Shown here: piece by piece, positions 1-8,663 of the stretch
Position numbering within the stretch: the first letter of the stretch is position 1
How the letters are laid out: every line of letters starts with the position of its first letter
Assembly (NCBI GenBank): GCA_903860975.1
Contig: CAIOSI010000048.1
Location: 1-64,000, forward strand
Direction of reading: 5' to 3'
Length of the DNA: 64,000 bases
Source: an uncultured Alphaproteobacteria bacterium
Lineage (GTDB): Bacteria; Pseudomonadota; Alphaproteobacteria; Caulobacterales; Caulobacteraceae
The notes under the pieces: generated by a model
Told to the model about the DNA's origin: nothing
Seen by the model: only the letters and a program-made list of their open reading frames with translations
The model's database searches: none
Position numbers and translations under genes: made by a program

Positions 1-140
1 CAGGCGCGCGGACCGCTTTGGATGACGCTGATTGGGCGGGATCGGCCCAAACGCTACGAAAGGGGAGTGGACAATGCGGCCATCTATGCCAACCTTCTGC
101 TCCAGACGCGCTGACAGGCCGTCCATCTGGGGAATGTCGG
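1..140 (+). mobile_element. 3' end of an IS1380-type element (partial)
   Basis: The first 140 bases align by eye, at roughly three quarters identity, with the reverse complement of about 60350-60490, the segment just downstream of the IS1380-type transposase pseudogene near the right end. Both contain the shared block GGACCGCTTTGGATGA and both end at GAATGTC(A/G)GCT. In one frame the two copies give similar peptides (RGPLWMxLxGRDRxKxYE), but this copy has a stop where the other has an Arg-Trp pair. It is the tail of an element whose transposase would lie left of the window. It is diverged, so it is probably an old relic. Confidence 0.55.
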
Positions 141-866
141 CTAAGCGTAGGGAGAGCAGCGGACCGGGCGACTAAGTTCAGGGCGCATAAACAGGACGTC
201 GCCCCACTTCCAACCATTGCCGTCCACTCCTCCGGAATAGAGAGCCACGACGCGGTAGCCGAAAGGCAAGAGCAGTCGGGTGATCTCGAAGAAGTCACCG
301 TGGGGTTCCGCGGGCGCAGGCGTGAACTCACACTCTGCCAGAACAAATCGAATTGCACCTCTTTCTAACAGCCGGCGCGCACCGCGCAGAACCGAAGGTT
401 CAAAGCCTTCAACGTCGATCTTTACGAAATCGACGCTGGCGATGCCGCGTTCCTCACAAAATCCGTCGAGCGTCTGCACTTCGACTGTAATGGTCTCGAA
501 GTCGTCCTTGCTTGGGGTGAACAGCGTATTTTGTCCTCTGTGACCTTGCACTGCCATCGCGGCGCTTCCAGGCTTGTCACCCATGGCCACCGGCACACAT
601 TCGACACGCGAGTCCGCGGCGCTTTTCGCGGAAAGAAACCTAAAGGCTTCGGGAACCGGTTCGAACGAGATGATCCGGGCTGTCGGAAAAACCTTCCTCA
701 GCCGATCAACTGTCTGACCGATATTTCCGCCCACGTCGAAGGCCAACTCCAAGTCAGGGGCCAAGCTCCTCAAGTCGACATAGGGGTCGGTACCGAATGG
801 CACGCTGGATCGGCGGCTGACCTGGATTCCGAGGCGGCCGGCGATAGACTGAAGTGTTCTGAGCAT
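141..866 (-). CDS. FkbM family methyltransferase
   Basis: The 241-residue protein is a predicted S-adenosylmethionine-dependent O-methyltransferase of the FkbM type. The SAM-binding motif I is visible as LAFDVGGNIGQTVD near residues 40-53. The acidic end of the next strand follows in IISFEPVPEAF, and the family signature VDFVKIDVEGFEPSVLRGA lies around residues 143-161. FkbM proteins often methylate sugar hydroxyls in polysaccharide clusters. The neighbouring GT2 and GT61 glycosyltransferases on the same strand fit that job, but the acceptor cannot be read from sequence. It is the last gene of this leftward group and abuts the IS remnant at the left edge. Its length is normal for the family. 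Confidence 0.88.
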   Translation of the reverse strand: MLRTLQSIAGRLGIQVSRRSSVPFGTDPYVDLRSLAPDLELAFDVGGNIGQTVDRLRKVFPTARIISFEPVPEAFRFLSAKSAADSRVECVPVAMGDKPGSAAMAVQGHRGQNTLFTPSKDDFETITVEVQTLDGFCEERGIASVDFVKIDVEGFEPSVLRGARRLLERGAIRFVLAECEFTPAPAEPHGDFFEITRLLLPFGYRVVALYSGGVDGNGWKWGDVLFMRPELSRPVRCSPYA

Positions 867-1254
867 TGGACCAAGGAACAGTGGATCAACGCCGCTGTCT
901 ACACCTAACGACCGATCAAGGGGGGGCGACGTTGAAGCTGTTTAGAGCGCCCTGACAGGATAAGTCGAAATCGCGTTCTTCCGAGATCACCGCCGATTTT
1001 TTAAACTCAGAAAACAAACAAAAACAGGCTGATGCCGGTTTATTGAAGTCGACGCCGTCCCATCCTGCTTATCTGAGACGTGAGAAGGCTTACCATTTTG
1101 ACCGAACGGGCTAGACCAGCATAGCCAACCTCCTCGTGCACCCCATCGATCCCCCTTCAGGGTGACTGACTGGGGATCGCGAGCCGGCGCTGACGATAAA
1201 TCGAGCCCAACACCGCGTTGTGGAAATAGAGGCGACGTCGCGAGACCCCAGTGA
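867..1254. other. intergenic region, no gene recognised
   Basis: This stretch lies between the FkbM gene and the GT2 gene. It has an A-rich patch near 1000-1030 and no open frame with a recognisable product. It could hold the promoter of the FkbM gene, which is read leftward from 866. I see no clear hairpin with a T-tract. Confidence 0.4.
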
Positions 1255-2070
1255 CTATTCCGCCCTGTCAGACCCCCACGGCGTATAGAAACTTTGCGGA
1301 TTGACGAGGTAGTCAACGGTCACGATCGGGATGTGCTTCACGCGCGCGCCTCGGCTTAGGCGATACACGAATTCCCAATCCTCGCCGGGCAAGGTCTGGC
1401 CGCTGCGGCCGCGGGGCAGGCGACTGAACAGTACCTTGTCTGAACGGCGGACGACGATGGCGCTGGTGTCCACATAGGGATCGTTGATGATGGTGCGCCG
1501 ATCGAACGGTGCCGAGATGACGTCGAGCTTGCGCCCGCTGGGGGTTCTGCGGGCGATGGCCGTGTAGACGAGATCATGGCCAGCCTCGAGGGTCTCAAGG
1601 CAAAGCGCGAGATGCTGAGGCAGCCAAGTGTTGTCGTCATCCAGGAAGGCAATGTACTCCGACTGACTGAGTCGGATGCCAACATTCCGGACAATTCCAG
1701 CGATCCCCACGTTTTGAGATAGGGAAACGGCCACAACGCGCGGATCGTCGGGCAGGTCTGGAAGACCGCCGCCGTCGTCTACAACGATGATTACAAAGTC
1801 CTGGAAGGTCTGCCTCAAAATGGATTGCACGGCGTCCACGACCCGCTCAGGGCGGCGATACGTGGGAACAACGCAAGCTACCTTGGCTTTGGTCCTTGTA
1901 TCGCTGAGCAAACGCGAGAGCCGCTCTACCTCGCGCGCCTCCGACCTAATGGTTCCTGGCAGGGCGGGTGCCATGAGGATTTTGTTCCGCCACTCCAAGA
2001 CGGGTATGAAGCCAATCCTGCGGCGAATGCTGTCTTTAAGCCAGTTGATCACTGCCGAGCACTCGCCCAC
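1255..2070 (-). CDS. family 2 glycosyltransferase
   Basis: The 271-residue protein has a GT-A fold glycosyltransferase family 2 domain. The strand-1 motif VACVVPTYRRPERVVDA sits around residues 64-80, the nucleotide-sugar motif IIVVDDGGG around 94-102, and the metal-binding acidic run AFLDDDNTWLP around 140-150. A C-terminal GEDWEFVYRL matches the conserved ED/WD region that supplies the catalytic base in GT2 enzymes. It probably transfers a sugar during repeat-unit assembly at the cytoplasmic face, together with the GT61 and FkbM neighbours on the same strand. There is no C-terminal membrane segment. Donor and acceptor are unknown. An N-terminal extension of about 60 residues precedes the catalytic domain. 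Confidence 0.88.
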   Translation of the reverse strand: MGECSAVINWLKDSIRRRIGFIPVLEWRNKILMAPALPGTIRSEAREVERLSRLLSDTRTKAKVACVVPTYRRPERVVDAVQSILRQTFQDFVIIVVDDGGGLPDLPDDPRVVAVSLSQNVGIAGIVRNVGIRLSQSEYIAFLDDDNTWLPQHLALCLETLEAGHDLVYTAIARRTPSGRKLDVISAPFDRRTIINDPYVDTSAIVVRRSDKVLFSRLPRGRSGQTLPGEDWEFVYRLSRGARVKHIPIVTVDYLVNPQSFYTPWGSDRAE

Positions 2071-2266
2071 TTATCGCGGACTTCGCCGAACAAGGACCTA
2101 GAGAAAAGAACCTTCACTGCAACTGGCGAAGATTTCGTGCTCGCAGCGCGCGCCGCCGCCGGACTCGGCGCACGCGCTAGCCTTCGGTCTATCGTCGTCG
2201 TTCGAATCCCCAGCATTCTGCAGGTTGTAGACGACAGCCGATTCCCTGCCCAGCGCCATCGAGGCA

Positions 2267-3478
2267 TCATCGCGATGTGCCGCCGACGCCAAACCATCTG
2301 AGGACACGGCGAGCGACGGAGCCCGCCGAAGGACGGACCGCCAGGTAGATCACCTGAAGGGCGTCGATGCTCCAACGGATCAAGCCGCGGCGCGGTGCCT
2401 CGGAAACTGGGCCAAGGATTTCCTGAAGCCGCGTACGCATGTATCGCATGTTGAAAAGCATCGTTCCGCGAACGCCGAATCGGGGACCGACGAATGGAAT
2501 TAGGGTGCTTCGAACGCCGGAGATCGTATCACAGAGGACCTGCGTCGGGGCTCGTTCGCCCCCGTAACGAGGGTCTCCGAGCTCGATGACCGCGCCTTCA
2601 GGATTCATGAAAATGCTGTTGTGGAGGCCAGATCCTGACATCCCAGCAAGCCACTCTGCCCGGCAGTAGCGCCCAACCTGATCCTCGAAGCTCATGGTCT
2701 CTGGATAGATGACTTCAAAACCCCGGCGCGAGAATTCGGCTTCGACCTCGACCTCATTGGCGACGACCCGGTCGAAGGTCTTTTTGTTGAACCGCCGCCG
2801 CGACAGATAGAGCCGCGGACACGGTGCCGCCGGAGGCGGCGCGCCTTCCGCGATGTGCTGATATACCCACTTTAGCCGGGCGTCCGCCGAGTGGTTCAAG
2901 CGGAAGAGGCGTTCCGGCACCAGGACTTCTTCAAGTCGAAGTGATTCTCCTTCGACAAACAGCAGCTTTTCCGAACTAATGCCAAATCTATCGAAACAAA
3001 TCTTCACGTGATCCGGTATTCCTATCCCGAATACGTAGGGATGGAAAAGAAAATAATCGAATTCTTCCGGTTTACGTTGTTCAAATATCCAAAACGTAGA
3101 CAGCGTTTCCGTTATGAAGTGGCCGTAGTGGCCGCCCATGTAATTTCCGAGATACAGCCCTCGTCCCGGTATTTCTTTGGATATATCCGATTTCTCGACG
3201 AAGTCCGGATTTTTCGAAACTAGAAAATCACCTTTGAAACCGCCATGCCGCTCCGAAAGCAAGACTTTCGAACCATCCGCGCGATAGATGCATCCGGTAA
3301 GCGTGCCAGCGTCCCAACTCGCCGAATAGGGGGTCGCAAAACCGCCGCGAGCCGACTCCGATGTTCGTTGAAATGATAGACTATCCATCTGGCTTGCCAT
3401 GGATCTAGGTGTGGCTGGAATCCAGCAGTTTTCAACCGGGCTTCCCACTTGGAAAGCGCTGCTGGGTTGTTGGGTCAT
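2267..3478 (-). CDS. GT61 (DUF563) family glycosyltransferase
   Basis: The 403-residue protein matches the glycosyltransferase 61 / DUF563 pattern. An early GGHYGHFITETLS motif sits near residue 115. It is followed by RLYLSRRRFNKK around 222-233, and by the C-terminal block GMSGSGLHNSIFMNPEGAVIELGDP, described here as two runs: GMSGSGLHNSIF and MNPEGAVIELGDP. This family contains xylosyl- and N-acetylglucosaminyl-type transferases and is common in bacterial capsule and exopolysaccharide clusters. It is first in the leftward group with the GT2 and FkbM genes. The gap of about 200 bases between it and the GT2 gene shows only low-quality frames. Substrate is not predictable. Confidence 0.85.
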   Translation of the reverse strand: MTQQPSSAFQVGSPVENCWIPATPRSMASQMDSLSFQRTSESARGGFATPYSASWDAGTLTGCIYRADGSKVLLSERHGGFKGDFLVSKNPDFVEKSDISKEIPGRGLYLGNYMGGHYGHFITETLSTFWIFEQRKPEEFDYFLFHPYVFGIGIPDHVKICFDRFGISSEKLLFVEGESLRLEEVLVPERLFRLNHSADARLKWVYQHIAEGAPPPAAPCPRLYLSRRRFNKKTFDRVVANEVEVEAEFSRRGFEVIYPETMSFEDQVGRYCRAEWLAGMSGSGLHNSIFMNPEGAVIELGDPRYGGERAPTQVLCDTISGVRSTLIPFVGPRFGVRGTMLFNMRYMRTRLQEILGPVSEAPRRGLIRWSIDALQVIYLAVRPSAGSVARRVLRWFGVGGTSR

Positions 3479-3555
3479 AATTTTAGATTAGCCTATTCTC
3501 GGAGTGGAGTAGTCGCCAGACTGCTAGATCTATTCTGGAGTGGTGAGGAGCAAGC

Positions 3556-3735
3556 GTGAGTAAAGTCTTCGACATTCTGAGTCTCCCATTCCTCGCTGTT
3601 TGCGTCGCGGGCTTCTTTGTTTATATCTTGGTCGGCTGGCTATTCGACAAGCGGAAGAGAGCTTTCAACGCCGACGACGACGGCGCTTACGAAGTGATTG
3701 ATCCAGACTCGGAGTGGCCGCAGGAGAAGCCTTGA
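3556..3735 (+). CDS. 59-residue single-pass membrane protein
   Basis: A GTG start preceded by a good Shine-Dalgarno sequence (GAGGAG, about 5 bases upstream) opens a 59-residue frame ending in TGA. Residues 8-29 form one hydrophobic segment (PFLAVCVAGFFVYILVGWLF) followed by a stop-transfer DKRKR. The acidic tail DADDDGAYEVIDPDSEWP would then be cytoplasmic. The gene is divergent from the GT61 gene, about 77 bases away, and convergent with the AAA ATPase gene, whose end lies 43 bases downstream. I do not recognise a family. Ribosome-site quality, composition and topology make it look like a real gene, possibly a small accessory protein of the polysaccharide machinery. Confidence 0.6.
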   Translation: MSKVFDILSLPFLAVCVAGFFVYILVGWLFDKRKRAFNADDDGAYEVIDPDSEWPQEKP

Positions 3736-3778
3736 CCCTGGCTTCGAAAGCCGGCCGCGTTCATCCCAGATTTGCGGC

Positions 3779-5104
3779 TTATGCAGCCTGCGAGATGAAC
3801 CGCTCACGGGCGCTGCGAAGCTGGAGATAGGGCGTCACGCTGTCGATCATCAGGGCATAGGCGGCCGGATTAGCCCCTTGAAGCGCACCATCTTTCTTCA
3901 GTTTCTCAAGCACCTTGGCGGATATATTGAAAGCCGAAGGCGACGCCGAGGCACCGCGCTCCAATTTCGCGGCCGGCGTTGCTTCCGTTGCCTCTTCGGC
4001 TGCATTGAAGGTATCCGTGGCCTTGTCCAGGTGGACGACAAGTTGGTGCGGGAGCCGCCGCCGGAAGTCTTCGATTACGTCTTCAAGTGCATGTGAAACA
4101 TCACTTATCTCTACCCGCACCCGACCCGCATCCAGTGCGAGTATGCCCGCCACATGGCAGAGCAGGTTTGTCAGATATGGCGACCCGCGAGCCGCTGATA
4201 CGACAAGGTCAACCGCGGCCGGATCGAATTTGATTCCACTCATCCGCGAGCCGTTGTCGACCAAGTTCGCGACCTCGGCGTCCTGCATCGCGGGCACGCG
4301 TACGGCCGTAACGTTGCGGCGGATCGAGGGAATGTGCTCCATCAGGTCGACGAGGTCGCCTGCGACGCCGGCGATAATCAGCTGAAGGCGCGCGGAGACA
4401 TCGGACAGCGTCTTGATGAGCTCGGCGACGTCGCGCCGGAACTCGGCAGACTCTGCACGGTCGAATTCGTCGAGAACAACCAAGACTCGCGTTCCAACTA
4501 GTTTCGCTGCGGCATCTCCGAACAGCCTCGGCGTCAGCTTGCCCGAACCCAGGAGGTCAGAAAGCGATGACCCAACGTCAGCGTTGAGACTGATCGGTGA
4601 AACGCCGCTGTGATATAGCAGCGGGATCTCCTGAGCGACCGAGCGGAAGGTCTCGTTGAAGTCGGACGTCGCGCCGCAAGAGAAATAGGCGACGATGTAT
4701 TTGGCCTCGCTCGCAGACCGAGAAAGCATGCGCAGCAGCGATGTCTTTCCGGCGCCCCGATCACCATAAATGACCACGTGTGACCGCTGGTCCTCTACGG
4801 CGCGGATAAGGCTCACCAGAATGTCTCGCCGGCCAGCGAACATCCGAGGGTCCGACACCGGTTGTGTGGGGGTGAAGCTGTTGCGCAGCCGGACTCGCTC
4901 GCGAGACCTGGGATCAAGGCGCGCACGATCAACGTGGTCCGCCGCCGTGGTGTGAAACCGGGGCAGGGCGGATGCGGGCTCTTCTGCGCGCCGCTTTTCA
5001 ATCGGGTGAGTGGTCGCTGGCTGGGCCGAAGCCAACACCGGCGAGCGACGTGCAGCAGGCTTCCTGCGCGGCCAAAGTGACCGGAACCGATCGGAAAGGG
5101 ACAC
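3779..5104 (-). CDS. AAA ATPase of the ORC/Cdc6-like type
   Basis: The 441-residue protein has a basic, proline-containing N-terminal region of about 85 residues and then a P-loop ATPase domain. Walker A is GDRGAGKTS at about residues 114-122 and Walker B is VLVVLDEFDR near 210. The order of motifs and a winged region after them resemble the ORC1/Cdc6/ExeA-like AAA class that senses or remodels partners. It lies among glycan genes, between GT61 and the Wzy-like gene, on the minus strand. Exosortase-linked exopolysaccharide loci of other bacteria carry an ExeA-like secretion ATPase. This protein may be a positional counterpart, but that is inference. There is no signal peptide or membrane segment, so it should be cytoplasmic. 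Confidence 0.75.
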   Translation of the reverse strand: MSLSDRFRSLWPRRKPAARRSPVLASAQPATTHPIEKRRAEEPASALPRFHTTAADHVDRARLDPRSRERVRLRNSFTPTQPVSDPRMFAGRRDILVSLIRAVEDQRSHVVIYGDRGAGKTSLLRMLSRSASEAKYIVAYFSCGATSDFNETFRSVAQEIPLLYHSGVSPISLNADVGSSLSDLLGSGKLTPRLFGDAAAKLVGTRVLVVLDEFDRAESAEFRRDVAELIKTLSDVSARLQLIIAGVAGDLVDLMEHIPSIRRNVTAVRVPAMQDAEVANLVDNGSRMSGIKFDPAAVDLVVSAARGSPYLTNLLCHVAGILALDAGRVRVEISDVSHALEDVIEDFRRRLPHQLVVHLDKATDTFNAAEEATEATPAAKLERGASASPSAFNISAKVLEKLKKDGALQGANPAAYALMIDSVTPYLQLRSARERFISQAA

Positions 5105-5472
5105 AGACTACCTCTTGTTCTCAATTGCCGCGGTTCTTTACCATACGAATGATGCTCAAAGCTTACCAACGTCCCCATGATCGTCACGCCACCCCTCGTT
5201 GTGACCGCTCAGCGACATAGCATTCCCCGCTTGCCGAATTCGATCCATTTTTGGCCCAAGTGCGACGAATCCCGATCATGTGGGGCAGGTACAGCATCCT
5301 CCCCGCCAAACGGTCGGTGCTAAGCAAATTGTCACCAACGGAGCTCTGCGAGCACCCAAAAGTTGGCTCGTATTCCCAACCCTTTTCGGGTTGAATTCCG
5401 AGCTACGAGCTAGTCGCCGACCAATCAAGGGCGCCGACAACAAATAAAGGTCAAAGGCGGCGCCTATGCTGG
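5105..5472. other. intergenic region between two minus-strand genes
   Basis: No credible gene is visible. A short hairpin (AACCC, loop TTTTC, GGGTT) lies near 5380-5394 but has no following T-tract in either direction. The region probably separates the Wzy-like gene from the AAA ATPase gene and may hold the latter's promoter. Confidence 0.4.
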
Positions 5473-7215
5473 CTACCGGTATCGAGATCCTCGCGATTGT
5501 ACCCTAACGGCTGTTTTCCCAAATGATGGGTTTTCCGTCGATAGTCGCTTACGAAGATTGAACACCAGCGCCGAAACCATTCCGAGCATCATGTAGGCGA
5601 CGGAATGGCCGTAATCGCCAGCGTGAACCCACTTCACAACAAGGAATGCTGTAAGTGCGACGGCGAGTGGAGCTAGAAGCGCAGCTTCGCGAGTTCCCGC
5701 ATAGCGGTCAGAAATGCTGCATCGCGTGGCTTCCACAATGGCGACGATAAACATGCCATACCAAAATAGAATTCCGAGGGCTCCGTAATCTAGCAGCAAG
5801 GCGATGAAGTAGTTGTCGACGGTAATCTGGCTAACTTGCGCGTAACCCATGGCGCTTCCGTCCTGTCCGGCCCCATGGCCCCATGGCGCCTTAGAGAAAC
5901 TCTTCCAGGCCATTTGGAGCTGCGTGTCGCGTGCAGCATTGCTTGAGGCCTGCGCGCCGCCACCAAAAACCATGTCGTGCAAGGTGTGGCTGGCCATAAC
6001 CACGGCAATGCCGCCGATGAATACCGCGGGGTAAGCGTACACGACCGCCGCCGCCAAAAGATCGCCCGGACGACTCCGCCACCGAATGATGCTCCAAAGA
6101 GTCCCGTAAAGCAGAAACGACACGAGCATGGCCACGAGACCGAGCCGGGAATCGGTGAGTCGGATTGAAATAAATATCGCGGGGATCATCGCGAACGACA
6201 AAATCTTGGTGACTAGCCGCCGCTTGTAAAATCCAAAATACAACAAAAACGGGGTCAGCAAGCCCAGGTATTGGGCCGTCTCCAGTTGGGTTGAGAACGT
6301 TGCCTTCGCGCGGAAGAAATTTGTGCCCGCTCTGAAGCTCGGAGAAAGTATTCTCTGAACCGTAGCATCATGCACCTGAAGAAATTCTGGAATTGTATTC
6401 ATCCACGGGAGGTGTTTTTCGCTGCTTTCTATCTGCAATATGATCATAATGGGTACAGAAAGTAAGCACAAAAGAACCCAATATTTCTCTACATTTGCAA
6501 TTTTCCTAAAAATAACCGAACCGATTACAAATATAGCAGTAAAATAAACCTGATCATTGAATACAAGTTGAGCGGATGCTCCCGCGGATTGGGATAATAT
6601 CAAGGTAAGAATTTGTACGATAATAAATCCTCGCATGAATATCCATGATAGACTTATTCCGTTAACGCTTTCGTGCGTTCGTTGCTGAAAAGCGGGGGAA
6701 ACCGACAGGCTGAACAGTAACAGCATGACCATCGGTAGCCCCAATAGGCGGAGCATCGTGATCCACGGGACGCCGGGAAGGGAAATCGCCACATAGTTTG
6801 GCCATGCCACAAGGGCGACGAAGAATGCTGGATATAGGAATTCGATACCAAGTGTAGGGGCCGTCCGTTGATGCGGTAACGCCCAAATAATCAAAGCCGA
6901 AAGTACGAAGATGGGGGCGACAAAAGCAACGATTAAGCTGGGTGCCGTGAGCCCAAAGAAAAATCCGTACAGCAGGCATATGACGGCCAGAGTCAAAGCC
7001 GCAAAAATTCTCGCCAAGTCACCCCTGAGCGAGTGCAGCTCCCTGTAAGGCGGCAATACGGTTCGATTGCGCCGCACAATCGCCGCTCGACCGACAATGG
7101 GTGCGGAATCGATCACCCAGGCGATGACGATCGTGGCTCGCGGGCGCGCAATGGCATAGGCGCTGCGTATCCATTTCAGTGCGGGCCGGGGGATCATTCT
7201 GTCCAGAAAGGTCAT
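5473..7215 (-). CDS. O-antigen ligase/Wzy-like polysaccharide polymerase
   Basis: The 580-residue polytopic membrane protein has many hydrophobic segments (roughly 10-12). It has a long periplasmic-type loop between about residues 385 and 460 containing the SFSKAPWGHGAGQ segment, and an upstream ISIRLTDSRLGLVAM run. A DSRxG-type motif plus a large loop holding a conserved His/Gly stretch is typical of the Wzy_C/O-antigen ligase superfamily, which polymerises or ligates lipid-linked glycans at the periplasmic face. The position beside the Wza/Wzc-type export operon supports a polymerase role. Ligase versus polymerase cannot be separated from sequence alone. Codon use is less GC-rich in the middle third (6400-6700), as is common for Wzy genes. 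Confidence 0.82.
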   Translation of the reverse strand: MTFLDRMIPRPALKWIRSAYAIARPRATIVIAWVIDSAPIVGRAAIVRRNRTVLPPYRELHSLRGDLARIFAALTLAVICLLYGFFFGLTAPSLIVAFVAPIFVLSALIIWALPHQRTAPTLGIEFLYPAFFVALVAWPNYVAISLPGVPWITMLRLLGLPMVMLLLFSLSVSPAFQQRTHESVNGISLSWIFMRGFIIVQILTLILSQSAGASAQLVFNDQVYFTAIFVIGSVIFRKIANVEKYWVLLCLLSVPIMIILQIESSEKHLPWMNTIPEFLQVHDATVQRILSPSFRAGTNFFRAKATFSTQLETAQYLGLLTPFLLYFGFYKRRLVTKILSFAMIPAIFISIRLTDSRLGLVAMLVSFLLYGTLWSIIRWRSRPGDLLAAAVVYAYPAVFIGGIAVVMASHTLHDMVFGGGAQASSNAARDTQLQMAWKSFSKAPWGHGAGQDGSAMGYAQVSQITVDNYFIALLLDYGALGILFWYGMFIVAIVEATRCSISDRYAGTREAALLAPLAVALTAFLVVKWVHAGDYGHSVAYMMLGMVSALVFNLRKRLSTENPSFGKTAVRVQSRGSRYR

Positions 7216-7652
7216 CGTCGCTCGTCAGTCATCTATGTTTTGCGCCCGGCCATCCGCGATGTTTGAAGAGCCCCCAGGGAGCGAATGGATGAATCTCCGA
7301 CATACACGTTGGCGGCTGGTTAAGTCGGATAAGTGCACCACGGGGGGTCGGGGCACCAACCTTGCAGTGCCCTACGGTCTGATCCGAAAGTTAGCTCAAA
7401 ATTGAGCGGCGCTCGCCCCCGGGCGAGCGCCGGTTGGTTGCAAGGATTTGGCAAGAAGCCGTGATATATGAACAAACTTTTGGGGCGAATTGCCGCTGCG
7501 CTTTCTTTCGGAATGGGAATATTAAGTATGGGCCATACACGTAAATTCGGACAATACAGAGTTGTCGGATAGGCGTTCGCCCTACGGTCGTTCGTCTGGC
7601 TGCAACAGCGGTGTTGTGGGAATATCACCGGAGCTTAAAGGGGGAATTCGGC
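7216..7652. other. divergent control region of the export operon
   Basis: This 437-base gap separates the minus-strand Wzy-like gene from the plus-strand operon that begins with the EpsD-like gene. Promoters for both directions should lie here. It contains a possible 34-residue frame (7468-7572), listed separately. A GGGGG-type ribosome site lies at 7641-7645 just before the EpsD-like start. I could not assign -35/-10 boxes with confidence. Confidence 0.45.
7468..7572 (+). CDS. possible 34-residue small protein
   Basis: An ATG after a weak purine-rich site (AAGAAG) opens 34 codons ending in TAG: a Lys/Arg-containing start (MNKLLGR), a hydrophobic stretch (IAAALSFGMGILSMG) and a basic tail. 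It could be a leader or small membrane peptide ahead of the export operon. No family is recognised and chance cannot be excluded. Confidence 0.25.
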   Translation: MNKLLGRIAAALSFGMGILSMGHTRKFGQYRVVG

Positions 7653-8543
7653 ATGAAATCGCAGTTCGCAGTCGCTTTGGCGGCGCTCGCGTGCGTGAGC
7701 ATTTCCGCTTGCGGCGGCGGCCAGCCCAAGGGCCAAGTGGTCGCGAAGGTGGGCAAGGAAGAGGTTACGGTGCTGGACCTGCAGGGGGCCATGGCGGGCA
7801 TCCAGGCACCCAACGCCACTGTACGGAAGGCCGCCGACCAGCAAGCCCTCAACGCCATCATCCAACGCAAGATCCTGGCTCAGGCCGCGCGTAAGCAGAA
7901 GCTCGACAAGACACCGGAATTCGCACGACAGCAGGAGCAGCTGACTGAAACGCTCCTCGTTCGAGATTGGCAGGAACGCCTCATAAGGGCCGTACCGACT
8001 CCCAGCGCCGAAGAGGCGCAACAGTTCATTGCGCAACACCCGGACATTTATGGCGCGCGCAAGCGTTTCACGGTCGACGTTGTCCGCTTCATCGCCCCCA
8101 ACGACCCTCTTCTTCCAAAGGCCATACAGCCTTTGCACACCCTGGATGAGGTGCGTGCATTGCTCACGGAGCGGAAAATCCCATTCGCTAACGCCTCGAA
8201 CCAGATCGACGCTTTAATCGTCGATCCGAGGTTCACGGACCAGCTGCTCAAGATGAAACCAGACGACATCTTCATAGCGCCGCAGGCTAACAACGTGATG
8301 ATTGTGGGACATGTCACTGGGGTCCGCGTCGATCCCGTTGGAAATGACATCGCGGTGCGTCACGCGACTGAATATCTTCGGAGATCCCGCGTCCAGCAGG
8401 CGGTTCAGCGCCAGTTCGGCTCGGTGGTTGCGCAAGGCATGAAGGAAGTCAGTTACGCAAAGGCCTATGAGCCGCCTAAGCCGCCGGCGAAGGCAGCGGC
8501 CAAGCCGGCTTCCGCTCCCGCGGCGCCGGCCAAGGCGGGTTGA
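7653..8543 (+). CDS. EpsD-like peptidyl-prolyl isomerase lipoprotein
   Basis: I chose the ATG at 7653 because it follows a GGGGG ribosome site and gives a lipoprotein signal peptide: MKSQFAVALAALACVSISAC, lipobox ISAC, with the modified Cys at residue 20. The mature part has a SurA/parvulin-type chaperone layout: an N-terminal helical region (KVGKEEVTVLDLQ, then LIQRKILAQAAR-type helices), a central domain, and an Ala/Pro-rich tail (PPKPPAKAAAKPA). Proteins like this, called EpsD, are found in exosortase-linked exopolysaccharide loci. Here it is the first gene of the export operon, followed by the outer-membrane barrel and Wza-type genes. It likely assists folding of outer-membrane or periplasmic components. 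Isomerase activity is assumed from the family. Confidence 0.75.
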   Translation: MKSQFAVALAALACVSISACGGGQPKGQVVAKVGKEEVTVLDLQGAMAGIQAPNATVRKAADQQALNAIIQRKILAQAARKQKLDKTPEFARQQEQLTETLLVRDWQERLIRAVPTPSAEEAQQFIAQHPDIYGARKRFTVDVVRFIAPNDPLLPKAIQPLHTLDEVRALLTERKIPFANASNQIDALIVDPRFTDQLLKMKPDDIFIAPQANNVMIVGHVTGVRVDPVGNDIAVRHATEYLRRSRVQQAVQRQFGSVVAQGMKEVSYAKAYEPPKPPAKAAAKPASAPAAPAKAG

Positions 8544-8663
8544 ATATGCGCCTTCTTTGTGTGCTCTCGAATGGCCGTCCATCCATTCTTTGTCCACAGG
8601 AGGCGTCGCAGGCCGCTCGCGCTCCAGCGTTTCGTGGCGGGCGGTTGGGGGTCGGTTGCTCCA

